Of a stretch of DNA of 13,315 nt, positions 1 to 7,572 are shown in pieces. Every line of letters starts with the position of its first letter. Position 1 is the stretch's first letter. The position numbers and the translations under genes were made by a program. This stretch comes from JAIUZI01 sp041594355 (GTDB lineage Bacteria; Pseudomonadota; Alphaproteobacteria; Rhodobacterales; Rhodobacteraceae), in NCBI GenBank assembly GCA_041594355.1, contig JBFHMM010000097.1, positions 1 to 13,315 on the forward strand, in the 5' to 3' direction. The notes under the pieces were generated by a model. That model saw nothing but the letters and a program-made list of their open reading frames with translations, had not been told where the DNA came from and ran no database searches.

Positions 1-1192
1 GGTCTTTTTGGTTGACGATCAGTTCTGCATTTTCGGGTAGTTCCGGAACAATGTTCACTTCGTCGGCACGAATTCGTGCATGCAGTTTGAAGGTTTCGGC
101 GGCGGCGGCTTCCGCGGCAGAAGCGTCGGCACCGTCTTCCAGCACAAGCGAGAGGCGGATCATGTCGCGGTCTTTCTCGCGCGCGACCACGGCCTGGGCC
201 GCCTTCGCGCCCGGCGTGGCAATGACCACCTCTTCGACCACGCGCGGATAGACGAAGATTTCGCGCACCTTGACCGCCGCGCCGACCCGGCCCTGCAACG
301 CGGACAGGCGGCTGACGGTTCCATCGCCGTTGCTTTGCAGCGCATAGCCGCTGTCGCCGGTGCCGAACCGGATCATCGGCCAGGTGGCATCGCGCGCGGT
401 CACGACAACCTCGCCCGGTTCGCCATGGGCGACCTGTTCGCCGCTGACCGGATCGCAGATCTGCACCACGCGGTCGGGATGAACCACATAGCCGTCGCCG
501 CCATCCTCATAGGCGACAAGGCCCAGATCGGCGGTGGCATAGGCGGCCCAGGTCGACACGCCGTAATCGGCCTCGATCCGGCGGCGTTTGGCCATCCAGT
601 CGCCCATTTCCCCGCCGAGAAAGGCGGTTTTCACCTTCCATGCGTCGCGGCCATAGGTTTCGATCACCTTGTCCGCCAGCGTCAGGAAAAACGCAGTCGA
701 AGCACAGATCGAAGTCACGCCGGTTTCGACGATGATCTGTGCCTGAAGCTCGGTATTGCCGACGCCGCCGGGGATCACCGTGGCGCCTGCGGCCTGTGCG
801 GCTTCGTCGAACAAAAGCCCCGCGGGCACCAGATGATACATCCATGTGTTCAGGATGATATCCCCCGGCCCCACGCCTGCCGCCTTGAACAGCAGGTCAA
901 GGCCGTGGCCGCCACCGCCCGAAAGGGCCGGTTCGAAAATCGGGCCGGGGGACACGTAGATCCGTCCGACATCCTTCAGATCAGACGCCAGGAACCCGCC
1001 AAAGGGCGGGTTCTCGCGCTGGATCTTCAGAAGTTCTTCTTTTTTCATCACTGGCAGACGCGAGAGGTCCGCCACCGATGTGACGGCTGCCGGATCGAAT
1101 CCGGCAGCCGTAAATCGCGATTTCAGGCCAGGAGCCTTTTTGGCCGCAGCGGCATAGGCTTGAGCTATATCTTGGTAGATATCTTCAGACAT
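1..1192 (-). CDS. PaaK-like (phenylacetate-CoA ligase family) AMP-forming acyl-CoA ligase, 3' end cut by window
   Basis: This is probably an adenylate-forming CoA ligase that activates a carboxylic acid, perhaps aromatic or cyclic, with ATP and CoA in the cytoplasm. 397 codons are visible and the stop lies beyond position 1; family members are about 430-440 residues, so little is missing. The PaaK-type features are GGVGNTE (residues 142-148), YATADLGLVAYE (218-229, the YGTADxG-like adenine motif), RFGTGD (275-280, hinge/ribose Asp280) and GRVGAAVKVREIFVYP (301-316). The usual phosphate-loop motif SSGTTGxP is not seen; SPGPIFEP (81-88) occupies that region. The start is ATG at 1192, seven bases after AGGAGG; an ATG two codons earlier is only one base from that site. 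It is the last visible gene of the leftward operon, 27 bases after the crotonase gene. Family assignment is firm; the substrate is unknown. Confidence 0.85.
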   Translation of the reverse strand, partial: MSEDIYQDIAQAYAAAAKKAPGLKSRFTAAGFDPAAVTSVADLSRLPVMKKEELLKIQRENPPFGGFLASDLKDVGRIYVSPGPIFEPALSGGGGHGLDLLFKAAGVGPGDIILNTWMYHLVPAGLLFDEAAQAAGATVIPGGVGNTELQAQIIVETGVTSICASTAFFLTLADKVIETYGRDAWKVKTAFLGGEMGDWMAKRRRIEADYGVSTWAAYATADLGLVAYEDGGDGYVVHPDRVVQICDPVSGEQVAHGEPGEVVVTARDATWPMIRFGTGDSGYALQSNGDGTVSRLSALQGRVGAAVKVREIFVYPRVVEEVVIATPGAKAAQAVVAREKDRDMIRLSLVLEDGADASAAEAAAAETFKLHARIRADEVNIVPELPENAELIVNQKD

Positions 1193-1219
1193 TTCCATGC
1201 CTCCTCGTCCAATCGGGCG

Positions 1220-2029
1220 TTAAAGCGGGCAGTCCTTACGGAAGTTCGGCGCGCGCTTCTCGCGGTGCGACAACACACCTTCCTTGACGTCCTCGCTCAT
1301 GAAGCCAAGCATTTCCAGCGCGGTCGACGCATCAAAGATCGGCCCGGCCTGGCGCAGCCAGTTGTTCAGCGAATACTTGGTCCAGCGGATCGCGCTTTGC
1401 GAGCCGTTGGCCAGTTCGACGGCTGTGTCCAGCGCGATCTGCTGCAGCTCGTCATCCTCGACGCACATTGATACCAGACCGATACGCTCGGCCTCTTCGC
1501 CCGATACGGGCTTGCAGGTCATCAGATAGTATTTCGCCTTGGCCATCGAGGTCAGCAGCGGCCAGATGATCGCCGCGACGTCACCGGCGGCAACACCCAG
1601 ACGCGGGTGACCGTCGACGATCTTGGCCCGTTTTCCGGCGATCGAGATATCCGCCAGGATGCCAACCACAAGACCGGCGCCGGCTGCCGGGCCGTTAATC
1701 GCGGAGATGATGGGTTTGTTGCAGTTGATGATGTTGTAGACGAGATCCTTGGCCTCTTTCCACGTTTTCATGATCTCGTGCGAGTCGCCGATCATCTTCT
1801 CAATCAGACTGAAATCGCCGCCGGCGGAAAACGCCTTGCCCGCGCCGGTCACGATGACCGCGTTGATGTCGGGGTCGCGGTCGATGTCGATCCACATGTC
1901 CGTCATCTGGGTGTGGGTTTCCGCATCCACGGAATTGAAGGACTCGGGGCGGTCAAAAGTGATGCGCAGCACGCGATCCGCCGGGTAGTCAAATTTCAGT
2001 TTATCGTATTTTGCATAACGATCCGACAT
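1220..2029 (-). CDS. enoyl-CoA hydratase/isomerase (crotonase) family protein, atypical active site
   Basis: This 269-residue crotonase-fold protein has the usual family length. The oxyanion-hole region is AGKAFSAGGDF (63-73) and the second core segment is NKPIISAINGPAAGAGL (104-120). By eye alignment with rat mitochondrial hydratase, catalytic Glu144 falls on Val121 and Glu164 on His141. The segment DGHPRLGVAAGD (139-150) instead resembles the crotonase subgroup with a DTHVRVGLVAGD-like sequence, in which Asp150 could serve catalysis. Hydration of a plain trans-enoyl-CoA is therefore not assured; isomerase, hydrolase or retro-Claisen chemistry is possible. The start is ATG at 2029, preceded by GGAGG ten bases upstream; an in-frame extension to 2170 would run into the preceding ACAD gene. 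It lies 28 bases after the ACAD alpha gene and is clearly cotranscribed. Confidence 0.88.
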   Translation of the reverse strand: MSDRYAKYDKLKFDYPADRVLRITFDRPESFNSVDAETHTQMTDMWIDIDRDPDINAVIVTGAGKAFSAGGDFSLIEKMIGDSHEIMKTWKEAKDLVYNIINCNKPIISAINGPAAGAGLVVGILADISIAGKRAKIVDGHPRLGVAAGDVAAIIWPLLTSMAKAKYYLMTCKPVSGEEAERIGLVSMCVEDDELQQIALDTAVELANGSQSAIRWTKYSLNNWLRQAGPIFDASTALEMLGFMSEDVKEGVLSHREKRAPNFRKDCPL

Positions 2030-2057
2030 AGTTCTATTTCCTCCGTGGGGTATTGAG

Positions 2058-3209
2058 TCAGCCAGGCAGTCCCAGGACGGCCTTGGACAGGATGTTTCTC
2101 TGGATTTCGTTCGATCCACCGTAGATCGTGGTCGGTCTGGCCTTGTAGAAACTCGCCAGAACATCGACACTTACGTTGCCGATCTGGAGCGGCCCGAGAG
2201 AGCCGCCATCTGGGCCGGCGGCTTCGATCATCAGTTCGGTAATGCGCTGAAAGCACTCGGTCACCCAGATCTTGAGCATCGAGACATCCGCGCCCAGCGT
2301 TTCGCCCCGCTTGAGCTGGTCGGCGAAACGAGTGTAAAGCGCCGCGTGGTCTTCGACATCGAGCGCGGCCTGGGCAAAGCGGTCGCGAAACACCGGATCG
2401 TCGAAAGCGCCACGACCACGGGCAAAACTCTCCAATTGTCCCAGCGCGTTCTGGGCCAGGCTTGGCGAACCGATGAAGATGCGCTCGAAGCTCAGGAGAG
2501 CCTTGGCCATCGTCCAACCCTTGTTCAGCTCGCCCACGAGGTTCTCGCGGGGCGTCCGGGCATTGTCAAAGAAGACCTCACAAAACTCGGTCTCGCCCGA
2601 CAGGGTCGTGATGGTGCGCACGTCGACTCCGGGCTGATCCATCGGAGCGAGCAGGAAACTGATGCCCTGTTGTTTCTTGGGCGCATCCGGATCGGTGCGC
2701 ACCAGCATGAAAATATGCGTGGCGTCATGCGCCATCGTGGTCCAGATCTTCTGTCCGTTGATGACAAAATCGTCGCCATCGATCTCTGCGCGTGTGCGCA
2801 GGTTCGCCAGATCGGACCCGGCGCCGGGTTCCGAGTATCCCTGGCACCAGATATCTTCGCAACTCAGGATACGCGGCAGCCAGTAATCTTTTTGTTCCTG
2901 GGTGCCGAATTTGATGATCAGCGGACCGACCATCTGCACCCCCATGTCGCGGCCGCGATTGACGCCCCAGCGCTGCTGCTCTTCGTAAAAGATCAGCAGC
3001 TTGGCGGCGTTCAGCCCCATACCGCCGAATTCAGCGGGCCAGGCTGGCGCGACCCAGCCCTTGGCGTGAAGCTTGCGGTGCCAATGTTCGATCTCGGCGA
3101 ATTTTGGACGATGCGGCAGATGGCGCAGCTCTTCGGGGTATTCGGCCTCGAAGAACTGGCGCACCTCCTTGCGGAACTCTGCATCGGTCATAGCGTTCCA
3201 GTCGGTCAT
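2058..3209 (-). CDS. acyl-CoA dehydrogenase, catalytic (alpha-type) subunit of a probable heteromeric ACAD
   Basis: This FAD-dependent alpha,beta-dehydrogenase of acyl-CoA has 383 residues. Visible features are the N-terminal helical domain (about 1-110), YSEPGAGSDLANLRTRA (125-141, the flavin/acyl-contact loop), NGQKIWTT (151-158) and the C-terminal YGGSNEIQRNI (363-373). Glu242 in LSFERIF (239-245) matches the catalytic-base position of isovaleryl-CoA dehydrogenase (LDLERLV). The usual RExFG FAD-contact motif is missing (FARGRGAFDD at 262-271). The neighbouring ACAD gene has the reverse pattern, as in alpha2beta2 steroid-type dehydrogenases such as mycobacterial ChsE1-ChsE2. The start is ATG at 3209, overlapping the previous stop in an ATGA (4 bases), with GAGGGG upstream. 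The overlap argues for translational coupling and equal subunit production. Confidence 0.92.
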   Translation of the reverse strand: MTDWNAMTDAEFRKEVRQFFEAEYPEELRHLPHRPKFAEIEHWHRKLHAKGWVAPAWPAEFGGMGLNAAKLLIFYEEQQRWGVNRGRDMGVQMVGPLIIKFGTQEQKDYWLPRILSCEDIWCQGYSEPGAGSDLANLRTRAEIDGDDFVINGQKIWTTMAHDATHIFMLVRTDPDAPKKQQGISFLLAPMDQPGVDVRTITTLSGETEFCEVFFDNARTPRENLVGELNKGWTMAKALLSFERIFIGSPSLAQNALGQLESFARGRGAFDDPVFRDRFAQAALDVEDHAALYTRFADQLKRGETLGADVSMLKIWVTECFQRITELMIEAAGPDGGSLGPLQIGNVSVDVLASFYKARPTTIYGGSNEIQRNILSKAVLGLPG

Positions 3210-4330
3210 TGTGCTGCCCCCTCGGCTTCGCGCGCATCGAACCATATCCGCCTGTGATAGGCATCGTCGCCCAACCAGGCCGACAGCACCAGCGCCCGGT
3301 TCAGGTAGAGCCCGATATCGAACTCATCCGTGTATCCGACCGCGCCATGCAACTGGATCGCGTCGCGGGTGATTTTCTTGGCGGCCGTGACGGCGCGCGC
3401 TTTGGCGCGGCTGGCAATCGGGGCCCGAACCTTCGGATCGGTTTCGCTGTCCATCTGCGCAAGCGCCTCGCGCACTCCGGCCTGCGCGACCTCGCACATC
3501 ACGTTGAGGTCGACGGCGCGGTGCTGGATGACCTGGAATGATCCGATCGGCTTGTCGAACTGCTCGCGCGTCTTGATGTAGTCAAGCGTGATCTCGAAGG
3601 CGCGCTCGCTCAGGCCGACAAGCTCGGCCGCGGCAAGCGCCGTTGCATCGGCGACAGCCTCGGCAAGCGCGGCCCGAACCGCGTCACCGCTGGCCAGTTC
3701 CGCGGCCGGCGCTCCCGAAAAAGAAAGCTCGCCCAGGGAGCTGCCGTCGGCCTGCGTCCGCTTGTCGATAACAAGCCCGTCCGCGTCTGCCTCGGCCAGA
3801 ACCAGAACCGGGCCGTCATCTCCTTCAGCCACGACCAGGAACCCTTGCGATCCGGTCGCACCGACGACCCAGGCCTTGCCACCGGTCAGCTTTCCGTCCG
3901 CGTATCGGCAGGTCGCATCGGCAGGCGCCCCGCCGGGGCCGCGTTCCTGCCAGGCAACCGCCAGTGAAATTTCGCCACCGATGAGTTGCGCCATCTTCGG
4001 ATGATCGGGACAAAGGCGGCGCAGAAGGCCGAGGCTCAGACCGATCGTCAAAACGACTGGCTCCGGGGCGATCACACGACCGACCTCTTCGGCGATGATG
4101 CCGGCAGCGGCCAGGCCCATGCCAAGCCCGCCCTGATCTTCGGGCACCGCCACCCCGAACACGCCGGCCTCGGCCAGTTCCCGGACCATCTCCGGATCGA
4201 AACCGCCCCCGGCATCACGGAGTTGTCGGGCCCTGTCACTTCCGCCCGCCCGTTCAAACAACGTGCGCGCGCTTTCGCGCAACAGGCGAAGATCTTCTTG
4301 TTCGCCGGAAAGGATATCAGTCTGTGTCAT
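3206..4330 (-). CDS. acyl-CoA dehydrogenase-like beta-type subunit lacking the catalytic glutamate
   Basis: This 374-residue ACAD-fold protein is of the shorter, alanine-rich type found beside a full ACAD. It retains the FAD-contact motif REQFDKPIGSFQVIQH (255-270) and the C-terminal QLHGAVGYTDE (326-336). The catalytic-base position aligns with about Ala229, and no Glu of the xxERxx type is present. The acyl-binding SEPGAGSD loop is also absent; around 125-135 the sequence is AVAWQERGPGG. It probably pairs with the downstream ACAD to form composite active sites and is unlikely to be active alone. ATG at 4330 overlaps the end of the MaoC gene by 14 bases with only a weak ribosome binding site, so translation is probably coupled. 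The substrate is likely bulkier than simple fatty acids, by analogy with FadE28/FadE29-type pairs. Confidence 0.9.
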   Translation of the reverse strand: MTQTDILSGEQEDLRLLRESARTLFERAGGSDRARQLRDAGGGFDPEMVRELAEAGVFGVAVPEDQGGLGMGLAAAGIIAEEVGRVIAPEPVVLTIGLSLGLLRRLCPDHPKMAQLIGGEISLAVAWQERGPGGAPADATCRYADGKLTGGKAWVVGATGSQGFLVVAEGDDGPVLVLAEADADGLVIDKRTQADGSSLGELSFSGAPAAELASGDAVRAALAEAVADATALAAAELVGLSERAFEITLDYIKTREQFDKPIGSFQVIQHRAVDLNVMCEVAQAGVREALAQMDSETDPKVRAPIASRAKARAVTAAKKITRDAIQLHGAVGYTDEFDIGLYLNRALVLSAWLGDDAYHRRIWFDAREAEGAAQ

Positions 4331-4766
4331 TTTGTTTTCGCTGGATCATCACGGGGGTGTCGGTCGAAAAAACGACCTCGCCCTCTGGGTTTTTGGCGCT
4401 GAGCGTATAGTGTAAAACACCTCTGTCGGGCTTGCTTTTTGACGGCGTGACCGCGTTGACCGTCAGTTCGACATCAAGGGGTTCGTTCGGGCGCACCGGT
4501 CGCAGCCAGCGCAGATTGTCAAAGCCCATGCCACCGATATTGGCGACATCCACCATCATCTCGGCCATGACCGGCCTGAACACCTCAAGCATGGTCTGAA
4601 AGCCCGAGGCGATCAGGCTGCCATGTATGGCGGTTGCATAGTCTTCGTCGGTGTGCAACCGCTGCGGATCCCATTCCTCGGCAAACGCTTTTATCGAATC
4701 CGCGCTCATCGGTGCGCTGCGAAAGCGATAGACTTGGCCCGGCGAGAAGTCTTCCAGATACCTCAA
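4317..4766 (-). CDS. MaoC-like single-hotdog enoyl-CoA hydratase, TTG start
   Basis: This 149-residue MaoC dehydratase probably acts as an (R)-specific enoyl-CoA hydratase on the product of the neighbouring ACAD pair. The N-terminal RYLEDFSPGQVY (2-13) is the typical lead-in. Asp33 and His38 in EEWDPQRLHTDEDYA (31-45) match the catalytic Asp/His of R-hydratases, and GSLIASGFQTM (49-59) is the family's conserved helix. I chose the TTG codon at 4766 because it preserves the conserved N-terminus, sits seven bases after GGAGG, and overlaps the previous stop in a TTGA arrangement. The next Met (residue 20) would remove the first strand. It lies between the transglutaminase-like gene and the ACAD pair. 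Confidence 0.9.
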   Translation of the reverse strand: MRYLEDFSPGQVYRFRSAPMSADSIKAFAEEWDPQRLHTDEDYATAIHGSLIASGFQTMLEVFRPVMAEMMVDVANIGGMGFDNLRWLRPVRPNEPLDVELTVNAVTPSKSKPDRGVLHYTLSAKNPEGEVVFSTDTPVMIQRKQNDTD

Positions 4767-5482
4767 GAGGCACCCTCCTTCGCGAAACCGGCATCGTACC
4801 CGCTCGCATCCTTCGATATCCGGACGCGGTTGAATTCTTCCAGCTTCGGATAGGTTTCCTTGAACGCCACCAGGAACTCACTCATCGGCGCGTCGAAATA
4901 GAGCCCACGGTCGTTCACATATTCCATGTGCCGGTGATCTTGTTCGTCGAACTCGTGAAAGAGCGCGTCATGATAGCCATCGAAGACCAGGGGTTTGACC
5001 CCGAATCTTTCACACAGTTCCATGTTGAATGCAGGTGTTACCTTGTAGGCCTCATTCCCCAACCACAGTTGAACATAGCCATGGTAGATAAAGAGATCGG
5101 TCCCCATCAACTCCTGCAACTTGGGCGTATTCAGGTGGTTGCGCACATCCGCGAACCCCAGTGCGGCGGGGATACCCACAGCACGCAGACAAGCCGCCAG
5201 CAGAATTGCCTTGGGAACGCAAAACGCCGCTTCCGCCCCAGCGATACGACTGGCACGGTAAGAGTCCTCATCCAGCGCGAAACAATAGGGATCATAGCGA
5301 ATATCGTCGCGCACCGCTTCGAACAGGCGGACCGCCTTGTCTCGATTGGTTGCGTCTACAGGAAGATTACGCAAAGCCGATGTCACGAAGCCCTGCACTT
5401 CCAAGCTATCGCTTTCCACAAAGCGCGATGGCATGACATAACGCTCAGCTTCAGCCGGCAGGTCATGGTCGGACTTGTCCAT
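4763..5482 (-). CDS. transglutaminase-like (cysteine-protease fold) protein of unknown function
   Basis: This 239-residue soluble protein carries a transglutaminase-like core. Cys88 in AAFCVPKAILLAACLRAVG (85-103) and His134 in YHGYVQLWL (133-141) are the expected Cys and His of the catalytic triad. The third residue, normally Asp in a DP motif after the His strand, is Thr149 in KVTPAFN (147-153). No signal peptide or membrane segment is visible, so it is probably cytoplasmic. It is the first gene of the leftward operon, with AGGAGGGGG before ATG at 5482 and a palindromic operator immediately upstream. Its place among CoA enzymes suggests a role in the same pathway, such as amide or thioester chemistry, but nothing in the sequence defines the reaction. 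The family call is good; the function is unknown. Confidence 0.8.
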   Translation of the reverse strand: MDKSDHDLPAEAERYVMPSRFVESDSLEVQGFVTSALRNLPVDATNRDKAVRLFEAVRDDIRYDPYCFALDEDSYRASRIAGAEAAFCVPKAILLAACLRAVGIPAALGFADVRNHLNTPKLQELMGTDLFIYHGYVQLWLGNEAYKVTPAFNMELCERFGVKPLVFDGYHDALFHEFDEQDHRHMEYVNDRGLYFDAPMSEFLVAFKETYPKLEEFNRVRISKDASGYDAGFAKEGAS

Positions 5483-5496
5483 TGGCCCCCTCCTTT

Positions 5497-5512
5497 TCTA
5501 ACAACTGTTAGA
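5497..5512. promoter_or_regulatory. palindromic operator, site 1
   Basis: TCTAACAACTGTTAGA consists of perfect 7-base arms around a 2-base centre. It lies 15 bases before the transglutaminase-like start codon and overlaps the predicted -10 element, where a bound repressor would block transcription. Near-identical sites occur at 9158 and 12774. The length and symmetry suit a TetR-family dimer, though the regulator is not in the window. Confidence 0.8.
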
Positions 5513-5538
5513 TTACTGATTCAGAACCTGCCCGTCAA
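5510..5538 (-). promoter_or_regulatory. predicted sigma70-type promoter of the transglutaminase/ACAD operon
   Basis: On the minus strand, TTGACG (5538-5533) is followed after exactly 17 bases by TAATCT (5515-5510). The last three bases of the -10 are the first bases of the palindrome at 5497-5512, so transcription would begin within or just after the operator. The promoter lies directly downstream of the AMACR-like stop codon, giving the distal operon its own control even if there is read-through from the upstream operon. Confidence 0.6.
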
Positions 5539-5544
5539 CAAGAT

Positions 5545-6681
5545 TTACTCTGGTCTCGGCACGTCCACGCCGTAACGCGCATTGTCTTCACCCAAAGCGG
5601 CTGCATGTCCGGCTGAATTTCCCGAAGAACGGAACTCCGGCGCGATTGGCAGCGGCAAGGCGGGCGCGTTCTGGCCGGATATGCTCAGGTTTCGCCCGAA
5701 CACGTCACGCGCTTTGAAATGCGGGTCACGCGCCGCCTCGGCAGGCGTTTTCACGACCGAACAGCAGCAATCGGCCGCCGCCAGCAAAGGCTCCCAATGG
5801 GTCGAGGGGTGTTCCCTCAGACGACGCGCAACCTCCGCGGCACAGGCATTTGGATCGGACCGGTCATCGCGAAGCGCCACCGGCAAACCAATGACATCGC
5901 AGAACGACTGCCAGAACTTTTCTTCCAACGCGCCGACGGCGACCTGACGCCCGTCCGCAGCCGTATAAAGCCGATACCGGGCCAGGCCACCCGTCAGGCG
6001 GCTGCCGCCGCTTTTAATGTTCTGCCCGGCGATCACACCTTGGGCATGGGCCCAATAGGCAAAGGCGAACGCCCCCTCGGCCATTGCGATATCCAGATGC
6101 GCCCCCTGCCCGCTTGCCTGCCGCGCAATCAGGGCCAGCAGGATATTCATCACCGCCGGATAGGTTCCGCCGCCGATATCGGCGACCAGCCCGAACGGTG
6201 CCGTTGGCTGGTCATCCGGTCCGCGACTGAGCGACAGGATACCCGCATCACCGACGTAGTTGAGGTCGTGGCCGGCCGCGCTGGCCTTTGGTCCGGTCTG
6301 TCCATAACCGGTGATCGAACAATAGATGAGACCGGGATTGATCTCGCGCACAGCTTCATAACCAAGCCCGAGCCGGTCCATCACGCCGGGACGGAATTGC
6401 TCTACCAGAACATCGGCCTTCTCGATCAAAGGGCGCAGACGTTCCGCTGCGCCCCTTGACTTGAGATCGATGGCCACCGATCGCTTGCCGTGGTTCAACA
6501 CGGCAAATCCGATGCTCTCTCCGTCGATCCTGGGCTCCGTGTGGCGCGCGTCCTCGCCGACTCCGGGCCGCTCGAACTTGATCACTTCGGCACCGGCCTC
6601 CGACAGCATGAGCGTCGCCATCGGACCGGGAAGAAGGGTGCTGAAATCCAGCACCAGGATATCCTTGAGCGGCTGAGGCAT
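5545..6681 (-). CDS. alpha-methylacyl-CoA racemase (AMACR/MCR)-like protein of the CaiB/BaiF fold
   Basis: This 378-residue type III CoA-transferase-fold protein looks like an alpha-methylacyl-CoA racemase and not a transferase. GHDLNYVGDAGIL (137-149) carries His138, LVADIGGG (165-172) carries Asp168, and VGALEEKFW (249-257) carries Glu253. These match the His/Asp/Glu catalytic set known for mycobacterial MCR and human AMACR (GHDxNY, ADFxGGG, VGxxE). Such enzymes interconvert (2R)- and (2S)-2-methylacyl-CoAs so that a stereospecific dehydrogenase can act, as in pristanic acid and bile-acid side-chain oxidation. It begins 10 bases after the hydratase-2-type gene, with GAGG upstream of ATG 6681, and ends the DUF35-thiolase operon. 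It suggests a 2-methyl-branched substrate, the most specific clue in the window. Confidence 0.85.
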   Translation of the reverse strand: MPQPLKDILVLDFSTLLPGPMATLMLSEAGAEVIKFERPGVGEDARHTEPRIDGESIGFAVLNHGKRSVAIDLKSRGAAERLRPLIEKADVLVEQFRPGVMDRLGLGYEAVREINPGLIYCSITGYGQTGPKASAAGHDLNYVGDAGILSLSRGPDDQPTAPFGLVADIGGGTYPAVMNILLALIARQASGQGAHLDIAMAEGAFAFAYWAHAQGVIAGQNIKSGGSRLTGGLARYRLYTAADGRQVAVGALEEKFWQSFCDVIGLPVALRDDRSDPNACAAEVARRLREHPSTHWEPLLAAADCCCSVVKTPAEAARDPHFKARDVFGRNLSISGQNAPALPLPIAPEFRSSGNSAGHAAALGEDNARYGVDVPRPE

Positions 6682-6691
6682 CTTTACCGCC

Positions 6692-7549
6692 TCAGGCGAA
6701 GCGCGCCGCGCCGTTGTTCAGAACAACCACATCGCGTGCCGGGATCGACGCCCGGAACCGAGCCTCGCCCTCTTCTTCCCAGATTTCGAACCGCACGGTT
6801 TCGCCCGGATAGACCGGCGCCGAGAACCGAACATCCAGACCGACAAGCCGGGCCGCATCATAGTCAAGCAACGTCTTCAGGATCGCCCGGGCCGCCAGCC
6901 CATAGGTCGCCAGACCATGCAGGATCGGGCGATCGAACCCGACCGAGCGGGCGACATCCGGGTCGGCATGAAGCGGATTGAAATCGCCGCTGAGACGATA
7001 GATCAGAGCCTGACGCGGCAGAGTGTCGATATCACATACGTGATCGGGTGCCCGATCAGGCAGCGTTGCGGGCGCCGGGCCTGCCTGGTTTTCACCGCCA
7101 AAGCCCCCATCGCCGCGACAGAAGGCCGACATTGCCACGCGCGCCAGCCTGTCACCGCTGTCCGCGTCGATAATATCGCGGCTTTGGTAAATGACTGCTC
7201 CCTTGCCTTCGCCCTTGTCGGCGATGAAGTCGATCTTGCTGCGGCCGACAATCCGGCCATGCGTCGGAAGCGGCTTGTAGATGTCCAGCCACTGTTCGCC
7301 GTGCAGCACTTTCTGCCAGTTTACACCGGTCTTGGGGTTGCGCAGCCAGAAGCCGGGATACCCCAAAATGACCGCCATCGAGGGAACTGCCTTCAGCCCG
7401 TCTTCATAGACATAGGCCAGCTCCTTTTTGTCGGTCGGATCCTCACCGAACCCGAGGCCGAGCGCATACAGGATGGTATCCCGCTCGGTCAGCGTCTGTT
7501 CGATCTCCTCAAAGTCCCAGTTCGACAGTGCCTCGAAATCCAATGGCAT
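6692..7549 (-). CDS. MaoC-like double-hotdog (hydratase 2 type) enoyl-CoA hydratase
   Basis: This 285-residue protein has the length and two-part structure of eukaryotic-type 2-enoyl-CoA hydratase 2. The degenerate N-terminal hotdog (about 1-145) would bind the long acyl chain. The C-terminal hotdog carries the signature YRLSGDFNPLHADPDVA (184-200), with catalytic Asp189, Asn191 and His194, followed by GFDRPILHGLATYG (204-217). It would form a (3R)-hydroxyacyl-CoA from a trans-2-enoyl-CoA; the related domain of mammalian MFE-2 does this on bile-acid side chains and branched fatty acids. ATG 7549 follows GGGAGG by about 8 bases. It lies 23 bases after the thiolase-fold gene and 10 bases before the AMACR-like gene, in the same transcript. 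Confidence 0.9.
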   Translation of the reverse strand: MPLDFEALSNWDFEEIEQTLTERDTILYALGLGFGEDPTDKKELAYVYEDGLKAVPSMAVILGYPGFWLRNPKTGVNWQKVLHGEQWLDIYKPLPTHGRIVGRSKIDFIADKGEGKGAVIYQSRDIIDADSGDRLARVAMSAFCRGDGGFGGENQAGPAPATLPDRAPDHVCDIDTLPRQALIYRLSGDFNPLHADPDVARSVGFDRPILHGLATYGLAARAILKTLLDYDAARLVGLDVRFSAPVYPGETVRFEIWEEEGEARFRASIPARDVVVLNNGAARFA

Positions 7550-7572
7550 TTGCTTTCCTCCCTTAGTTGCCG

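Noticed and set aside
80..1471. Long plus-strand open frame opposite the PaaK-like ligase and crotonase genes
   Set aside because: It shows no family motifs, is opposite two well-supported genes and is explained by GC-rich codon structure on the complementary strand.
2346..3257. Plus-strand open frame of about 300 codons opposite the ACAD alpha gene
   Set aside because: It has low-complexity Arg/His/Gly-rich content without motifs and lies fully antisense to a conserved ACAD.
5497..5512. The palindrome as a KstR (cholesterol regulator) operator
   Set aside because: The half-sites AAC/GTT agree, but the spacing between them is four bases where the KstR consensus as I recall it has two, and KstR is known from actinobacteria.
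4634..5575. Plus-strand open frame of about 310 codons opposite the transglutaminase-like gene
   Set aside because: It has no recognisable domain, crosses the leftward promoter and operator, and the minus-strand frame has a clear family match and ribosome binding site.
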